From Carboxylicivirga caseinilyticus (GTDB lineage: Bacteria > Bacteroidota > Bacteroidia > Bacteroidales > Marinilabiliaceae): a stretch of 64,000 nt of DNA. This document shows, piece by piece, positions 10,375 through 18,933 of the stretch. Made by a program: the position numbers and the translations under genes. The notes under the pieces were generated by a model. The model had not been told where the DNA came from, did not search any database, and saw nothing but the letters and a program-made list of their open reading frames with translations. The stretch spans positions 25,706 through 89,705 of the forward strand of contig JAFMVE010000021.1 of assembly GCA_025499705.1 (NCBI GenBank). The letters run 5' to 3'. How positions within the stretch are numbered: position 1 is the stretch's first letter; each line of letters starts with the position of its first letter.

Positions 10375-11403
10375 TTATTCAAATACTGGTTTCTTCATCA
10401 ATGCAGTTCCTGGAGTACCCTCAACTTTAACTAGCGGCCAACCATCTTCCCATGTCAGTCGATCCAGCATCAACACACGCCCATGTGGATTTTCTTTATC
10501 AACCGCATGGTAAAGAAGCCATTCGGAGCCTTCATCATCGGCAATAATCTCAGAATTATGACCAGTACCCACAAATCGTTCATTTGCTGAAATCACAATC
10601 TCGAACTGATTATCCATCATCGATTCTCCATCCTTATTCAGGTATGGACCCAATAAGTTATCTGATTTGCCAACAACAGTAGTATAGGTGCTCTCAACAC
10701 CATTGCAACAGGTACCGATAGATGCAAAAAAGTAATAGGAATTATCTTTCTTATAAACATAAGTCCCTTCATACGCTGTTCCGGCAACCTGTTGTTTATG
10801 GGCACCTTCCTTAATACTTAAGCCATCAGCACTCAATTCTATGGCATAAATACCTCTAAAGCTACCCCAGAAAAGATATTTCTTTCCTCCATCCTCAATA
10901 TAAAAGGGATCAATAGAATTCTGAACATCAATCTCGTTACTTCTAAATAACTTACCCTGATCGGTAAATGGTCCTGATGGATTATCAGCCGTTGCCACTC
11001 CAATTCCACAAGTCCATTCGCCACCCCATACCGACATGGAATAATACATCACATATTTACCATTGATGAAGTTAATATCAGGAGCCCAAAGCCCTCCCTT
11101 GGGCTCAAAATCAGGTCTTGTCTCATCAGTAAAGGCAGTTGCAACAAACTCCCAATCAGTTAGGTTACTAGATTTGTAAATAGGTAAATTACGTATATCC
11201 TCAGTTGCATATAGATAAAAATTACCATCAGAAGCTTTTATCACAGTCGGGTCAGGAAGACTTCTGCCAACAACCGGATTTACGTATCCGGTTGTCTGAT
11301 CCAATTCTGTGATAATTTCTTTGTTGCTCTTAGCACTTTTGTTAACAGAACACGCTGACAAAAGCAGTGTTACTGACAATAACAATATTGATTGAATATG
11401 CAT
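10375..11403 (-). CDS. Glycoside hydrolase family 43 (arabinanase / arabinofuranosidase-like), lipoprotein
   Basis: 342 aa with a lipobox (LLLSAC, Cys18). The five-bladed propeller signature of GH43 is clear. VGRSLPDPTVI carries the catalytic base Asp51, NSIDPFYIEDGGKKYLFWG carries the pKa-modulating Asp165, and AYEGTYVYKKD carries the acid Glu212. This single-domain form is typical of arabinan endo-1,5-alpha-L-arabinosidases and exo-arabinofuranosidases; the exact linkage cannot be read from sequence. The 26-nt gap to galM and the shared strand indicate co-transcription. With the GH127 gene it points to an L-arabinose-containing substrate. Confidence 0.85.
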   Translation of the reverse strand: MHIQSILLLSVTLLLSACSVNKSAKSNKEIITELDQTTGYVNPVVGRSLPDPTVIKASDGNFYLYATEDIRNLPIYKSSNLTDWEFVATAFTDETRPDFEPKGGLWAPDINFINGKYVMYYSMSVWGGEWTCGIGVATADNPSGPFTDQGKLFRSNEIDVQNSIDPFYIEDGGKKYLFWGSFRGIYAIELSADGLSIKEGAHKQQVAGTAYEGTYVYKKDNSYYFFASIGTCCNGVESTYTTVVGKSDNLLGPYLNKDGESMMDNQFEIVISANERFVGTGHNSEIIADDEGSEWLLYHAVDKENPHGRVLMLDRLTWEDGWPLVKVEGTPGTALMKKPVFE

Positions 11404-11455
11404 ATATTTTAAAATATCTTATTCATTATACATTCTCACTATCAATATTACTCAA

Positions 11456-13489
11456 TTATTTGCTCATAAATTTTTGTGCACTACCAGTACTTAACAACTC
11501 CCATAACGAAGCAACAGTCCAGCCCGGAGCAAAATAATTGTTATAAAAACCTTTCCCGTTTCTACCATAATCCCAGTTAGTGTGCTGCACAACTTCAGGA
11601 TAATAACCCACACGCTCAATACCACACATATGACCTTCAAATGGTAACAATTGCATCATGCTTGTTTTGATTACCTCAGCAAAAGCGGTAAATCGAGGTT
11701 CGTTTGTTGTTTGATCCAACCAGGTAAGAACATCGGCTAATTCAAAAATAAATACATCAATGTGGTTGTTCTCAACCGATACATTTCCCCAGCCCCTTGA
11801 CTTCAGACCTATGTCTCCTAACATTTGTCCCTGAGCAAATGGTACATCCCATGTATAATACCACGACAAAGCAAAATAAGCTGCTTTCTTTGCCAGGTCT
11901 GTATAATGTTTGCTTTCCTTTCCTTTTGTTGTCAGAGCCAAATAATACATGGCTGTTGATGCATATAACGATGCTTCTTTATCTTCACAATTGGCATCTA
12001 AAGTAGAAGAGAAATAATCTGATTTTGAAATGATTTCACTCTCAAGATAGGCACCTGTTTTTTTGGCACTTGCCAAATAGGTTTTATCTTTAAAATATTT
12101 TGATGCCATTACCAATGGCAATGTTGCTGACGGTGTACTACCTCCACTGGCATCAATAATTTTACTGTTTTTATCGAACTTGCGTGGAAAACTTCCATCC
12201 TCATTTTGTATCGCTAAAAAGTTACTTAAGATCTTATGCATACGATCTTCCCACTGCGGATGCTTACGACCTTTTTCCTGCTCATACTTTAAATAATGCA
12301 TGATGGCATAAATACCTTCTGACTGACGACGAATGCTGTAAACATTAGGTTCATCGTTGTGATCGTAATGGATAAATTCACGGAAGAACCCCGTTTCAGT
12401 AAAACCATTCTTCAGGTAACTATCAAAAATGCTATTGGCATCATTTTTTATTTTCTCATTTCCTGTTTGTTCAGCATATTCCAATGCAAAATAAGCGTTT
12501 AGTAAAACACGGCCGATAAATCCAACCTCGGCACCGCCATTATTATAACACTCATGTGTTAAAAGATGAATTCCCGAATAGTATTTTAAGTCATGGTTTG
12601 AGGTATAACTTTCCACAAAAAAGTTTGACAGAACCTCTTTTACCTTATCAAATGAATAATCCAGTTTTACGGGTTGTGGTTGATACGAATCATATGAATA
12701 CTCCCATACTTTTGCCACGAAATCAGAAAAACCATCAGCCTGTCCTTTGTGGAATGTCCAGGTAAGTATTTTCTCCTGACCTTTTTCAAGTTTTTCGAAT
12801 GCAACAACAGAAGGAGCCAAATTTAATTTACGGATATATGTTTTTGGTGCTTCCTGAAAAGGAAAGCCATATGAAATCCAGGTTTTACCATCTCTGTTTT
12901 CAAAACCTGTAAAACCGATAGAACTAGGTTCTGAAAGTATTACTTCTCCCTCATGAACTGCTGTGTAAGCGGCTTTGTTTATTTCATTAGCTCGCAAAAC
13001 AGTATAAAACTCTCCTGTTTTCTCATTGAAAGCACCTGTTAAAGGTGTACTCAATCGATCTTCGCGAACCAACCATGAATCACTTGAATGGAAAGATGGA
13101 GCTTCTTTTGGTGAGCGAAGGTTGCGACGATACCAGAATCCCGGCATTAAAAACAGGCAATCATCGTGGTTTGATTCGCCTGCTGCAACACTTTGCTTAA
13201 AATTAAAATAGACATCTTCATTTGCCTTAATGCTGATTACATATTTGTCGTCTGCACCTTCTTTTATAATGGTACCACTTATACTTACAGGTAGCTTATC
13301 AAAACTTTGGTATTCCAGCTTATCAGCCTTTGTATTAATTTCCAATGTATGAGTAGTAGCCTTGTTTCCCGGTGATTTTAATTGTAACCACGCTTTCAAA
13401 TTATTCTGCTGTGCTTCAGCCATCGAACCGGTTAAAAGCAAGGTCCCGGTCAAAAATACACTTAGCTTATTTTTAAATCGACTTTTCAT
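11456..13489 (-). CDS. Secreted protein of unknown family in the PUL, predicted alpha-helical toroid enzyme
   Basis: 677 aa with a Sec signal peptide ending at AEA-QQ (about residue 26). I do not recognise the family. About the first 250 residues are beta-rich (sandwich-like). The rest is a run of helices with repeated aromatic, Gly and Asp/Glu motifs (SIRRQSEGIYAIMHYL, QNEDGSFPRKFD, DANCEDKEASLYASTAMYYL, GWGNVSVENNHIDVFIFEL). This looks like an (alpha/alpha)6 barrel as in GH88/GH105/GH127-type enzymes. Invariant-looking acidic clusters are candidates for catalysis, but none can be assigned. It lies 39 nt after the GH127 gene and 52 nt before GH43, so it should act on the same glycan. Confidence 0.6.
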   Translation of the reverse strand: MKSRFKNKLSVFLTGTLLLTGSMAEAQQNNLKAWLQLKSPGNKATTHTLEINTKADKLEYQSFDKLPVSISGTIIKEGADDKYVISIKANEDVYFNFKQSVAAGESNHDDCLFLMPGFWYRRNLRSPKEAPSFHSSDSWLVREDRLSTPLTGAFNEKTGEFYTVLRANEINKAAYTAVHEGEVILSEPSSIGFTGFENRDGKTWISYGFPFQEAPKTYIRKLNLAPSVVAFEKLEKGQEKILTWTFHKGQADGFSDFVAKVWEYSYDSYQPQPVKLDYSFDKVKEVLSNFFVESYTSNHDLKYYSGIHLLTHECYNNGGAEVGFIGRVLLNAYFALEYAEQTGNEKIKNDANSIFDSYLKNGFTETGFFREFIHYDHNDEPNVYSIRRQSEGIYAIMHYLKYEQEKGRKHPQWEDRMHKILSNFLAIQNEDGSFPRKFDKNSKIIDASGGSTPSATLPLVMASKYFKDKTYLASAKKTGAYLESEIISKSDYFSSTLDANCEDKEASLYASTAMYYLALTTKGKESKHYTDLAKKAAYFALSWYYTWDVPFAQGQMLGDIGLKSRGWGNVSVENNHIDVFIFELADVLTWLDQTTNEPRFTAFAEVIKTSMMQLLPFEGHMCGIERVGYYPEVVQHTNWDYGRNGKGFYNNYFAPGWTVASLWELLSTGSAQKFMSK

Positions 13490-13528
13490 ATTCGGTTTCT
13501 TTGATTCAAGTTGTTTTCTATATTATTT

Positions 13529-15589
13529 CTATTCGATATCTGTCACTACTGGAAATGCTGAGATGCGCAAACGAGCCGCTCCCATAGGTATTAATTCAAT
13601 TTCTTCTAATTTTCCGTTTGATTTGGCAGGATATTTTGGCAGTACATCTGCCAGACCAAACTGATCTATCTTCCATGAAGGAATCTGAGCTCCTTTAGCA
13701 ATCAGTTTTATGGGCACACCCTCAGGCGAGAAAGGATAATTATCTATTGGCCAATCCTTTTCAACTACCCGAAAACTATGCGATGGATTAGACATATTCA
13801 ATCTTAGACCATAATTCCAGGGTGATGAAGGACTAATTTCATAGGATGGCCATTTCTCAGGATCTGCATCTTTTTGCCATTTTGAATCATAAATAGCCGT
13901 CTCAATGCTGTTCAATTCTTTATAATCCTCATCTATCTTTAACGAAAATGTCAAAGCACCATAATCAACCGAAACACTGTTCTGATTAACCTGCCATTGA
14001 CGTATTTTTATTTCACGTGGCAGTGTTAAAACAACTTTATCTCCCGACTTCCAGTTTCGTTCTAACTTAAAGTATGAACCTGATTGCCCTGTTACATTGG
14101 ATTCCACACCGTTAATCATCACTTTAGCATTTGAGCACCAGCCAGGTATTCTCAAATAAAAAGGAAATGAAACTTGTTTTTCTGTATTGATTGTAAATTC
14201 AATTTCTTCCTCAAAAGGATAATTGGTTTCCTGATGCACCTCAACCTCTACTCCACTTCCCACTTTTGCCTTGGTTACACACGAATTATACATAACAGCC
14301 GCCAGTCCATTATCATTGGTTGCCATCACCAGATTCTGCAGGTAATAAGGAAGTGCATGTCCATGATTATGCTGACAACAACGACTACTGAAAGGATTCA
14401 TTGCCAGGAAAGGACCGGCATTGGCAATTCCCGGAGCATGATTTAACCCATCGGCTGTTACACCATTCGGACAGGTGATATAGCGCAGACTTTTCATATC
14501 AGTTGTGAAAGCAGCAGTGAAACTGTTAAACAATACATCTTCACAGTTATCTGCCCAGAAAGTATCACCTGTAATAGCAATCAATATTCCATCAGATGTC
14601 ATTTGCTCTGCAAAACCGCATGTTTCGGTTCCCTGGCGAGGATCGATATAACCCATTCGGGCATTTTCATCAGATCCAAACATACCTCCCGGCACCTGAC
14701 CAAAAGTTCTTCTTATTAAGTCATAATCGTTATAACTGGCAGCTAAATGTGATGAATCACCTGTTTGCATAAAATAAGTGGCAGGCTCTCTGAAACATTG
14801 TGCAATATTTACATTGTGCCAGTTAGGCAAACTGGACTTTTGCGTCCAGTCGGCAGTGTTTTTATGAATTTTATGAGCTAGCTCCAGAAGCCAGTCCTCC
14901 TGTGTTATATTGTACAACCAGTAAACACTGTATAAATTGTCACCACCCCGGCTATTCTCCCAATAACTAGACAAAAATTCTTCGTCCGTCAAATTTGACT
15001 CATATTTAAAATAGGATTTCATAAAATCGAGAACCCTGTTATCTCCACTATACTCGTAATAGTGCTGAAGCGTGAATAGCACAATCATGTTTGGCCAGTA
15101 ATCAATGTGACCTGTCTGTCCAGATCGTACTTCCGGTCCAAACCATCCATTTTCCTTCTGACTGTCAAGAATCGCTTCAATCCAAAGCATACTTTCTTCC
15201 ATCATGGCTTTATCTTCAAAAATGAAGGCCATATCGGCATAACCTCTTAACCAGTATGGAACCTCTTCCCAACCATGATCACCTCCTTCTGCCAACCAGG
15301 CATTATTATCTTTTTCGAGCCAGGCACTAATCTCACCTAACTGTCCACACAATCCATCTTTTTGTAATTCAAGAAGCTTTAAAATCCAACCTTCCGGTTT
15401 GATACTACCCAATGGAAGTTTTATCAAATGAGCCTTTTGAAGTGGAGCTTTGTTCCCCCAATAAAAGTTATTATCTCCATTCAAAGGCAATTGATTTACA
15501 CTGCTCACTTCTTTTAAGTCCGTTGCAGAACAAGCCACTACGATTACTGAGATAATCAGTATAAATGATTTTAAGAGTATTGTTTTCAT
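13529..15589 (-). CDS. GH127-type beta-L-arabinofuranosidase (DUF1680), lipoprotein
   Basis: 686 aa with a lipobox (VIVVAC, Cys20). The (alpha/alpha)6 domain carries the zinc-thiolate signature of the HypBA1 family: TETCGFAEQM gives Glu322 and Cys324, and SSRCCQHNHGH gives Cys404 and Cys405. In HypBA1 the equivalent Glu-Cys-Cys-Cys set binds zinc and the first Cys of the pair is the nucleophile. SDENAR (about 306-311) aligns with the acid/base region. A beta-sandwich C-terminus follows (YPFEEEIEFTI, FPFYLRIPGWCSNAKVMINGV). GH146 and GH142 share this fold, so the subfamily is uncertain. It removes beta-L-arabinofuranose, found in plant and algal glycoproteins and pectins. Confidence 0.85.
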   Translation of the reverse strand: MKTILLKSFILIISVIVVACSATDLKEVSSVNQLPLNGDNNFYWGNKAPLQKAHLIKLPLGSIKPEGWILKLLELQKDGLCGQLGEISAWLEKDNNAWLAEGGDHGWEEVPYWLRGYADMAFIFEDKAMMEESMLWIEAILDSQKENGWFGPEVRSGQTGHIDYWPNMIVLFTLQHYYEYSGDNRVLDFMKSYFKYESNLTDEEFLSSYWENSRGGDNLYSVYWLYNITQEDWLLELAHKIHKNTADWTQKSSLPNWHNVNIAQCFREPATYFMQTGDSSHLAASYNDYDLIRRTFGQVPGGMFGSDENARMGYIDPRQGTETCGFAEQMTSDGILIAITGDTFWADNCEDVLFNSFTAAFTTDMKSLRYITCPNGVTADGLNHAPGIANAGPFLAMNPFSSRCCQHNHGHALPYYLQNLVMATNDNGLAAVMYNSCVTKAKVGSGVEVEVHQETNYPFEEEIEFTINTEKQVSFPFYLRIPGWCSNAKVMINGVESNVTGQSGSYFKLERNWKSGDKVVLTLPREIKIRQWQVNQNSVSVDYGALTFSLKIDEDYKELNSIETAIYDSKWQKDADPEKWPSYEISPSSPWNYGLRLNMSNPSHSFRVVEKDWPIDNYPFSPEGVPIKLIAKGAQIPSWKIDQFGLADVLPKYPAKSNGKLEEIELIPMGAARLRISAFPVVTDIE

Positions 15590-15607
15590 AAACTGAATTT
15601 TAGGGTA

Positions 15608-15648
15608 AAAACAGGTTCTGATACTCCCCCAAGATTAGTATCAGAACC
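15608..15648 (-). terminator. Intercistronic terminator-like hairpin inside the PUL
   Basis: A perfect 12-bp stem (GGTTCTGATACT / AGTATCAGAACC, 15614-15625 with 15637-15648) and an 11-nt loop are followed on the minus strand by TGTTTTTACCC. It sits between the DUF4965 and GH127 genes and should cut transcription of the distal enzyme genes or stabilise the upstream mRNA end. Confidence 0.7.
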
Positions 15649-15656
15649 AGAAAGGT

Positions 15657-18155
15657 TTACTCAAGCATTTTAATGAAATAACCGCCAACCACAGATCTGG
15701 CCTGAAAACCAACTTTTTCCCCCGTATTAGTTTGGTACCAGTCCGTCATTGGAACTCTGTCAGGTGTTTCCTCTAAAAATTTATGTAAAGGATCTATCAA
15801 TATCTCAAACTTCTTCTGATCGTTTGATAAGGTTGCAGTCCAGACAATCCAATCAGACTTCGTGTATGTTTCCCTGTTATCCAGAGGCAAACCATAGGTA
15901 TTTTGTTTCTGCAGATAATAGTCTATTTCCTTTTCAGCCACATCCTGACTAAAAATACAGAAGTCAAGTAACTTATCCCATACCAGATTATACTTCTGAC
16001 TCCAGGTGCCAGGTTTATCGAAAGTCAACCTAAAATGATCACCATCATCGGCCATTGCAATCCATTCATCAGCCATTCTTCTGGCTTCTGTAAGGTACTC
16101 ATCAGCAATATCAGTCTTACCCAAAGTATTGGCCAAAGTGCCATAACCGGCAATTCCCATAATGGCCTTTATTGACAAGTTGGTATTGTGAGCAAAATGA
16201 CCTGCAAAATCATCTGTACACAACTGATTTTCTGGATCCAACCCATTCTCTTTTAAATAATTTGCCCAGGTAGTTAACACATCCCAATGTTGCTGGGCAT
16301 AATCTGCGTTTCCTTCAACATGTGCAATAGCTGCCGTAAGAATTAACATATTACCACATTCTTCAACCGGCATATCACCTCCGTATGTTTGTCCATTTGC
16401 TAACGGATATGTACCTACATCGTGCGCAGCAAAAGGCTTGGCCCATTTTCCACTTTCGGAATAATAAAAGATTGGATTTAGCATCCCTTTTAGAAGTTCG
16501 GGATTATATTTTAAATATAACGGAGCCGATGGATAGGTTACATCAACAGTTCCGATGGATCCGTTACTGAAATTTTCTTTCGATAAGAATAATAAATTGT
16601 CCTGATTATCTTTAACCAGTTTATGTGCAGCAATAGATTGACGAAATGCAAGAATACACAGATCTGCATAGTTTTTGCCACCTGTACTTAACGCATCCTG
16701 CATTATTTGTCTGTCAACCATCAGACATTTTTTCATCACTTTTTCATAATCTGATACCGCTGCATCAAATGCTTGTGTGATCGTTGATGTTTTACCATGT
16801 TTCCATAGAGCCATCAGGTTTTCACCAAAATATTGTATTGCTTCCACATCATCATAACCTATCATAACATAGCCGGTAGATATTTCAGCTGAAACATTAC
16901 CCAAATCATGAGAAAGTCCCATAGCAGGCATTACCTGAGTCATATTAACAGGATTATTTATATCTCCTGAATGAACTTCTCCATTATTGGCAAAATCTTT
17001 TTTGCTGTTAAAATAGTCGTTGATGCTTGTTAAATATCCTTTGTTATTGGGAGCCGCCAGATATTGATATCCCCAATCGATACGAATATCATCACCTTTT
17101 TTACCCAATACATTCTGCTCGACAGTTCCTGCCTGTATAAATTTTATATTTTTGGTATCACCCAGTTCCACATTCACTTCCTGAGCAAGGCCATTTACAG
17201 CCCATTGAGGAGTTGTTTCAAAATATATCTGAACGTAGTGATTTTTTCCATCCAAAGATTTAACCTGATAATTAATGTAATTGATTGGTCGGGATAAAAG
17301 ATCCAAATCATCAGGTATAAGAGGTGCCACAAATTGCACATTTAATTGAATCGGACCACATTCAAACGCATATTGGGTTTGTGTAGCCGACATAGTAGCT
17401 GCTGTTTGAACAGCTGTTTTTGAAAATATTTCAGTCTCTGTATTATCCTGAAAAATTCCGAAATCAACATAACCTCCACCCACTCTGTTATGACAATGGA
17501 CAGCAATCACATTTTCTCCGTCTTTATTTAAAAGACTTCTGTCTAGTTCTATTTTTACATTATTCTTCCATGAATAGCCTGTTTCTACCAATTGATGGCC
17601 ATTCAGATACAATTCAAAAATATCATCGTGTGAATAAACGAGGTAAACCTTATCATCACTCAATTCTGATATTGTAAAATTACGTCGAACCCAGATATCC
17701 TGTGTTTCCCACAAGGTATGTAGTTCAGGCATATTAGGTGTACCAAATGCACCTTCTCCGGTTTTCCATGCACTATCATCAAACACTACATCTTTCCAAC
17801 CTTCATTTGGCTCTTCAAATGTATATTGCCCTTTCCATGCTCCATATTCAGCCATTGGCAATACAGCTTTCATAGGTATTTCTTCTTTTCCCAGAAAACG
17901 AAATACCTCACCATCTACGCGAATTGCACCAATTAAACTGTGAACTTTACCGGTCCAATGTCTCACTGCATCTCCATACAAAAGATCATTATTTGACCAT
18001 GCACTGGTATATGGATCAATTGTAACCAATGGATAAGATGGTGCTCTTAGCTGGCTTATATCTGAAGAAACAAAGGTTTTCACTTCCTTTTGACAAGATG
18101 TTAAAAACATTGCCACCAGAAAAGAAAAGGATAGAAATAATGAGAGTTTGTTCAT
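15657..18155 (-). CDS. DUF4965/DUF5127/DUF1793 (glutaminase A-like) lipoprotein with a jelly-roll insert
   Basis: 832 aa with a lipobox (FLTSC). RAPSYPLVTIDPYTSAW and HWTGKVHSLIGAIRVDGEVFRFLG open the DUF4964/DUF5127 region; the C-terminal half (YADLCILAFRQSIAAHKLV, CTDDFAGHFAHNTNLSIKAIMGIAGYG) is the DUF4965/DUF1793 helical domain. The family is named after fungal glutaminase A, but its members in Bacteroidota PULs are widely suspected to act on glycans. Residues about 100-245 form an extra galactose-binding-like jelly roll (DDSAWKTGEGAFG, IWVRRNFTI, HDDIFELYLNGHQL, NVIAVHCHN), which is typical of carbohydrate-active proteins and splits the N-terminal domain. Its true substrate is unknown. 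Confidence 0.8.
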   Translation of the reverse strand: MNKLSLFLSFSFLVAMFLTSCQKEVKTFVSSDISQLRAPSYPLVTIDPYTSAWSNNDLLYGDAVRHWTGKVHSLIGAIRVDGEVFRFLGKEEIPMKAVLPMAEYGAWKGQYTFEEPNEGWKDVVFDDSAWKTGEGAFGTPNMPELHTLWETQDIWVRRNFTISELSDDKVYLVYSHDDIFELYLNGHQLVETGYSWKNNVKIELDRSLLNKDGENVIAVHCHNRVGGGYVDFGIFQDNTETEIFSKTAVQTAATMSATQTQYAFECGPIQLNVQFVAPLIPDDLDLLSRPINYINYQVKSLDGKNHYVQIYFETTPQWAVNGLAQEVNVELGDTKNIKFIQAGTVEQNVLGKKGDDIRIDWGYQYLAAPNNKGYLTSINDYFNSKKDFANNGEVHSGDINNPVNMTQVMPAMGLSHDLGNVSAEISTGYVMIGYDDVEAIQYFGENLMALWKHGKTSTITQAFDAAVSDYEKVMKKCLMVDRQIMQDALSTGGKNYADLCILAFRQSIAAHKLVKDNQDNLLFLSKENFSNGSIGTVDVTYPSAPLYLKYNPELLKGMLNPIFYYSESGKWAKPFAAHDVGTYPLANGQTYGGDMPVEECGNMLILTAAIAHVEGNADYAQQHWDVLTTWANYLKENGLDPENQLCTDDFAGHFAHNTNLSIKAIMGIAGYGTLANTLGKTDIADEYLTEARRMADEWIAMADDGDHFRLTFDKPGTWSQKYNLVWDKLLDFCIFSQDVAEKEIDYYLQKQNTYGLPLDNRETYTKSDWIVWTATLSNDQKKFEILIDPLHKFLEETPDRVPMTDWYQTNTGEKVGFQARSVVGGYFIKMLE

Positions 18156-18171
18156 CTTGAAGAAGTCTTAA

Positions 18172-18208
18172 AAAGAGGGCTGATTGATACAATTTTCAAC
18201 CAGCCCTG
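18172..18208 (-). terminator. Intercistronic terminator-like hairpin after the DUF3823 gene
   Basis: Stem AGGGCTG-A-TTGA / TCAA-C-CAGCCCT (18177-18188 with 18197-18208, one mismatch) is followed on the minus strand by CTTTTTAAG. It separates SusC/SusD/DUF3823 from the downstream enzymes. Confidence 0.7.
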
Positions 18209-18219
18209 AGATAAATAGA

Positions 18220-18927
18220 TTACAAATCAATTTTCTGAACAGCTGTGAAGATCATATCTTCAACACCTGCCATTTTTACGCCAACACGAGCGTAAACATA
18301 ACTTTGATCTATGCGGGTTTCCGGTACAGTTACACTCATTGTAACAGAAGATAAATCAGCTATATCACCACCAGCAACTTCTGCAGAATTAATTTTTGAT
18401 TGAACATCAACGAACTGAGTTGTATTGATATATAGATTAACTCTTTCGATACTCTTGGCATCTTCATCAGTAATGATTTGTTCCAAACCAAAACTTGCTG
18501 ATACAGTACCTCCACTCTGAGAGAACTGAGCATTACGAATCATGTAATAAGGCTCTACTTCAATATCCATTTCCTTATTACCACCCAAATTCACAATAAT
18601 AGTATCCGATTGTGTTTCGGTATTGGTAATGTTTCTGAATGGTCCCTGATGTGAAGGAATAATTAACTTATAAGTTGAAGGGAATAGCATAGCTGAGTAT
18701 TCACCATCCTGATTTACATCAACCTGAATTGAATTGGACAATTGCCATCCGGGTTCCCAAAGCTGAAACGTTACTTCATGTGCTTCTACATGAATAGCTT
18801 CGCCCTGATACACTAGCTTACCGTATAAACGGGCACTTGGTGCATCATAGTTATCTTTCTCACATGACATAAATATCAATGAGAAGATAAGCGGTATATA
18901 AAATAATATCTTTTTCATGTTCATCAC
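18220..18927 (-). CDS. DUF3823 lipoprotein, accessory surface glycan-binding candidate
   Basis: 235 aa with a lipobox (LIFMSC). ARLYGKLVYQGEAI and FQLWEPGWQLSNSIQVDVNQDG are the DUF3823 signature, a two-domain beta protein found almost only next to SusC/SusD pairs. It probably sits on the cell surface as an extra binding or structural partner of the SusCD complex. The ATG at 18918 (third Met) is an equally possible start. It lies 6 nt after the susD stop, so the two are translationally linked. Confidence 0.8.
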   Translation of the reverse strand: MMNMKKILFYIPLIFSLIFMSCEKDNYDAPSARLYGKLVYQGEAIHVEAHEVTFQLWEPGWQLSNSIQVDVNQDGEYSAMLFPSTYKLIIPSHQGPFRNITNTETQSDTIIVNLGGNKEMDIEVEPYYMIRNAQFSQSGGTVSASFGLEQIITDEDAKSIERVNLYINTTQFVDVQSKINSAEVAGGDIADLSSVTMSVTVPETRIDQSYVYARVGVKMAGVEDMIFTAVQKIDL

Positions 18928-18933
18928 TCTTAA

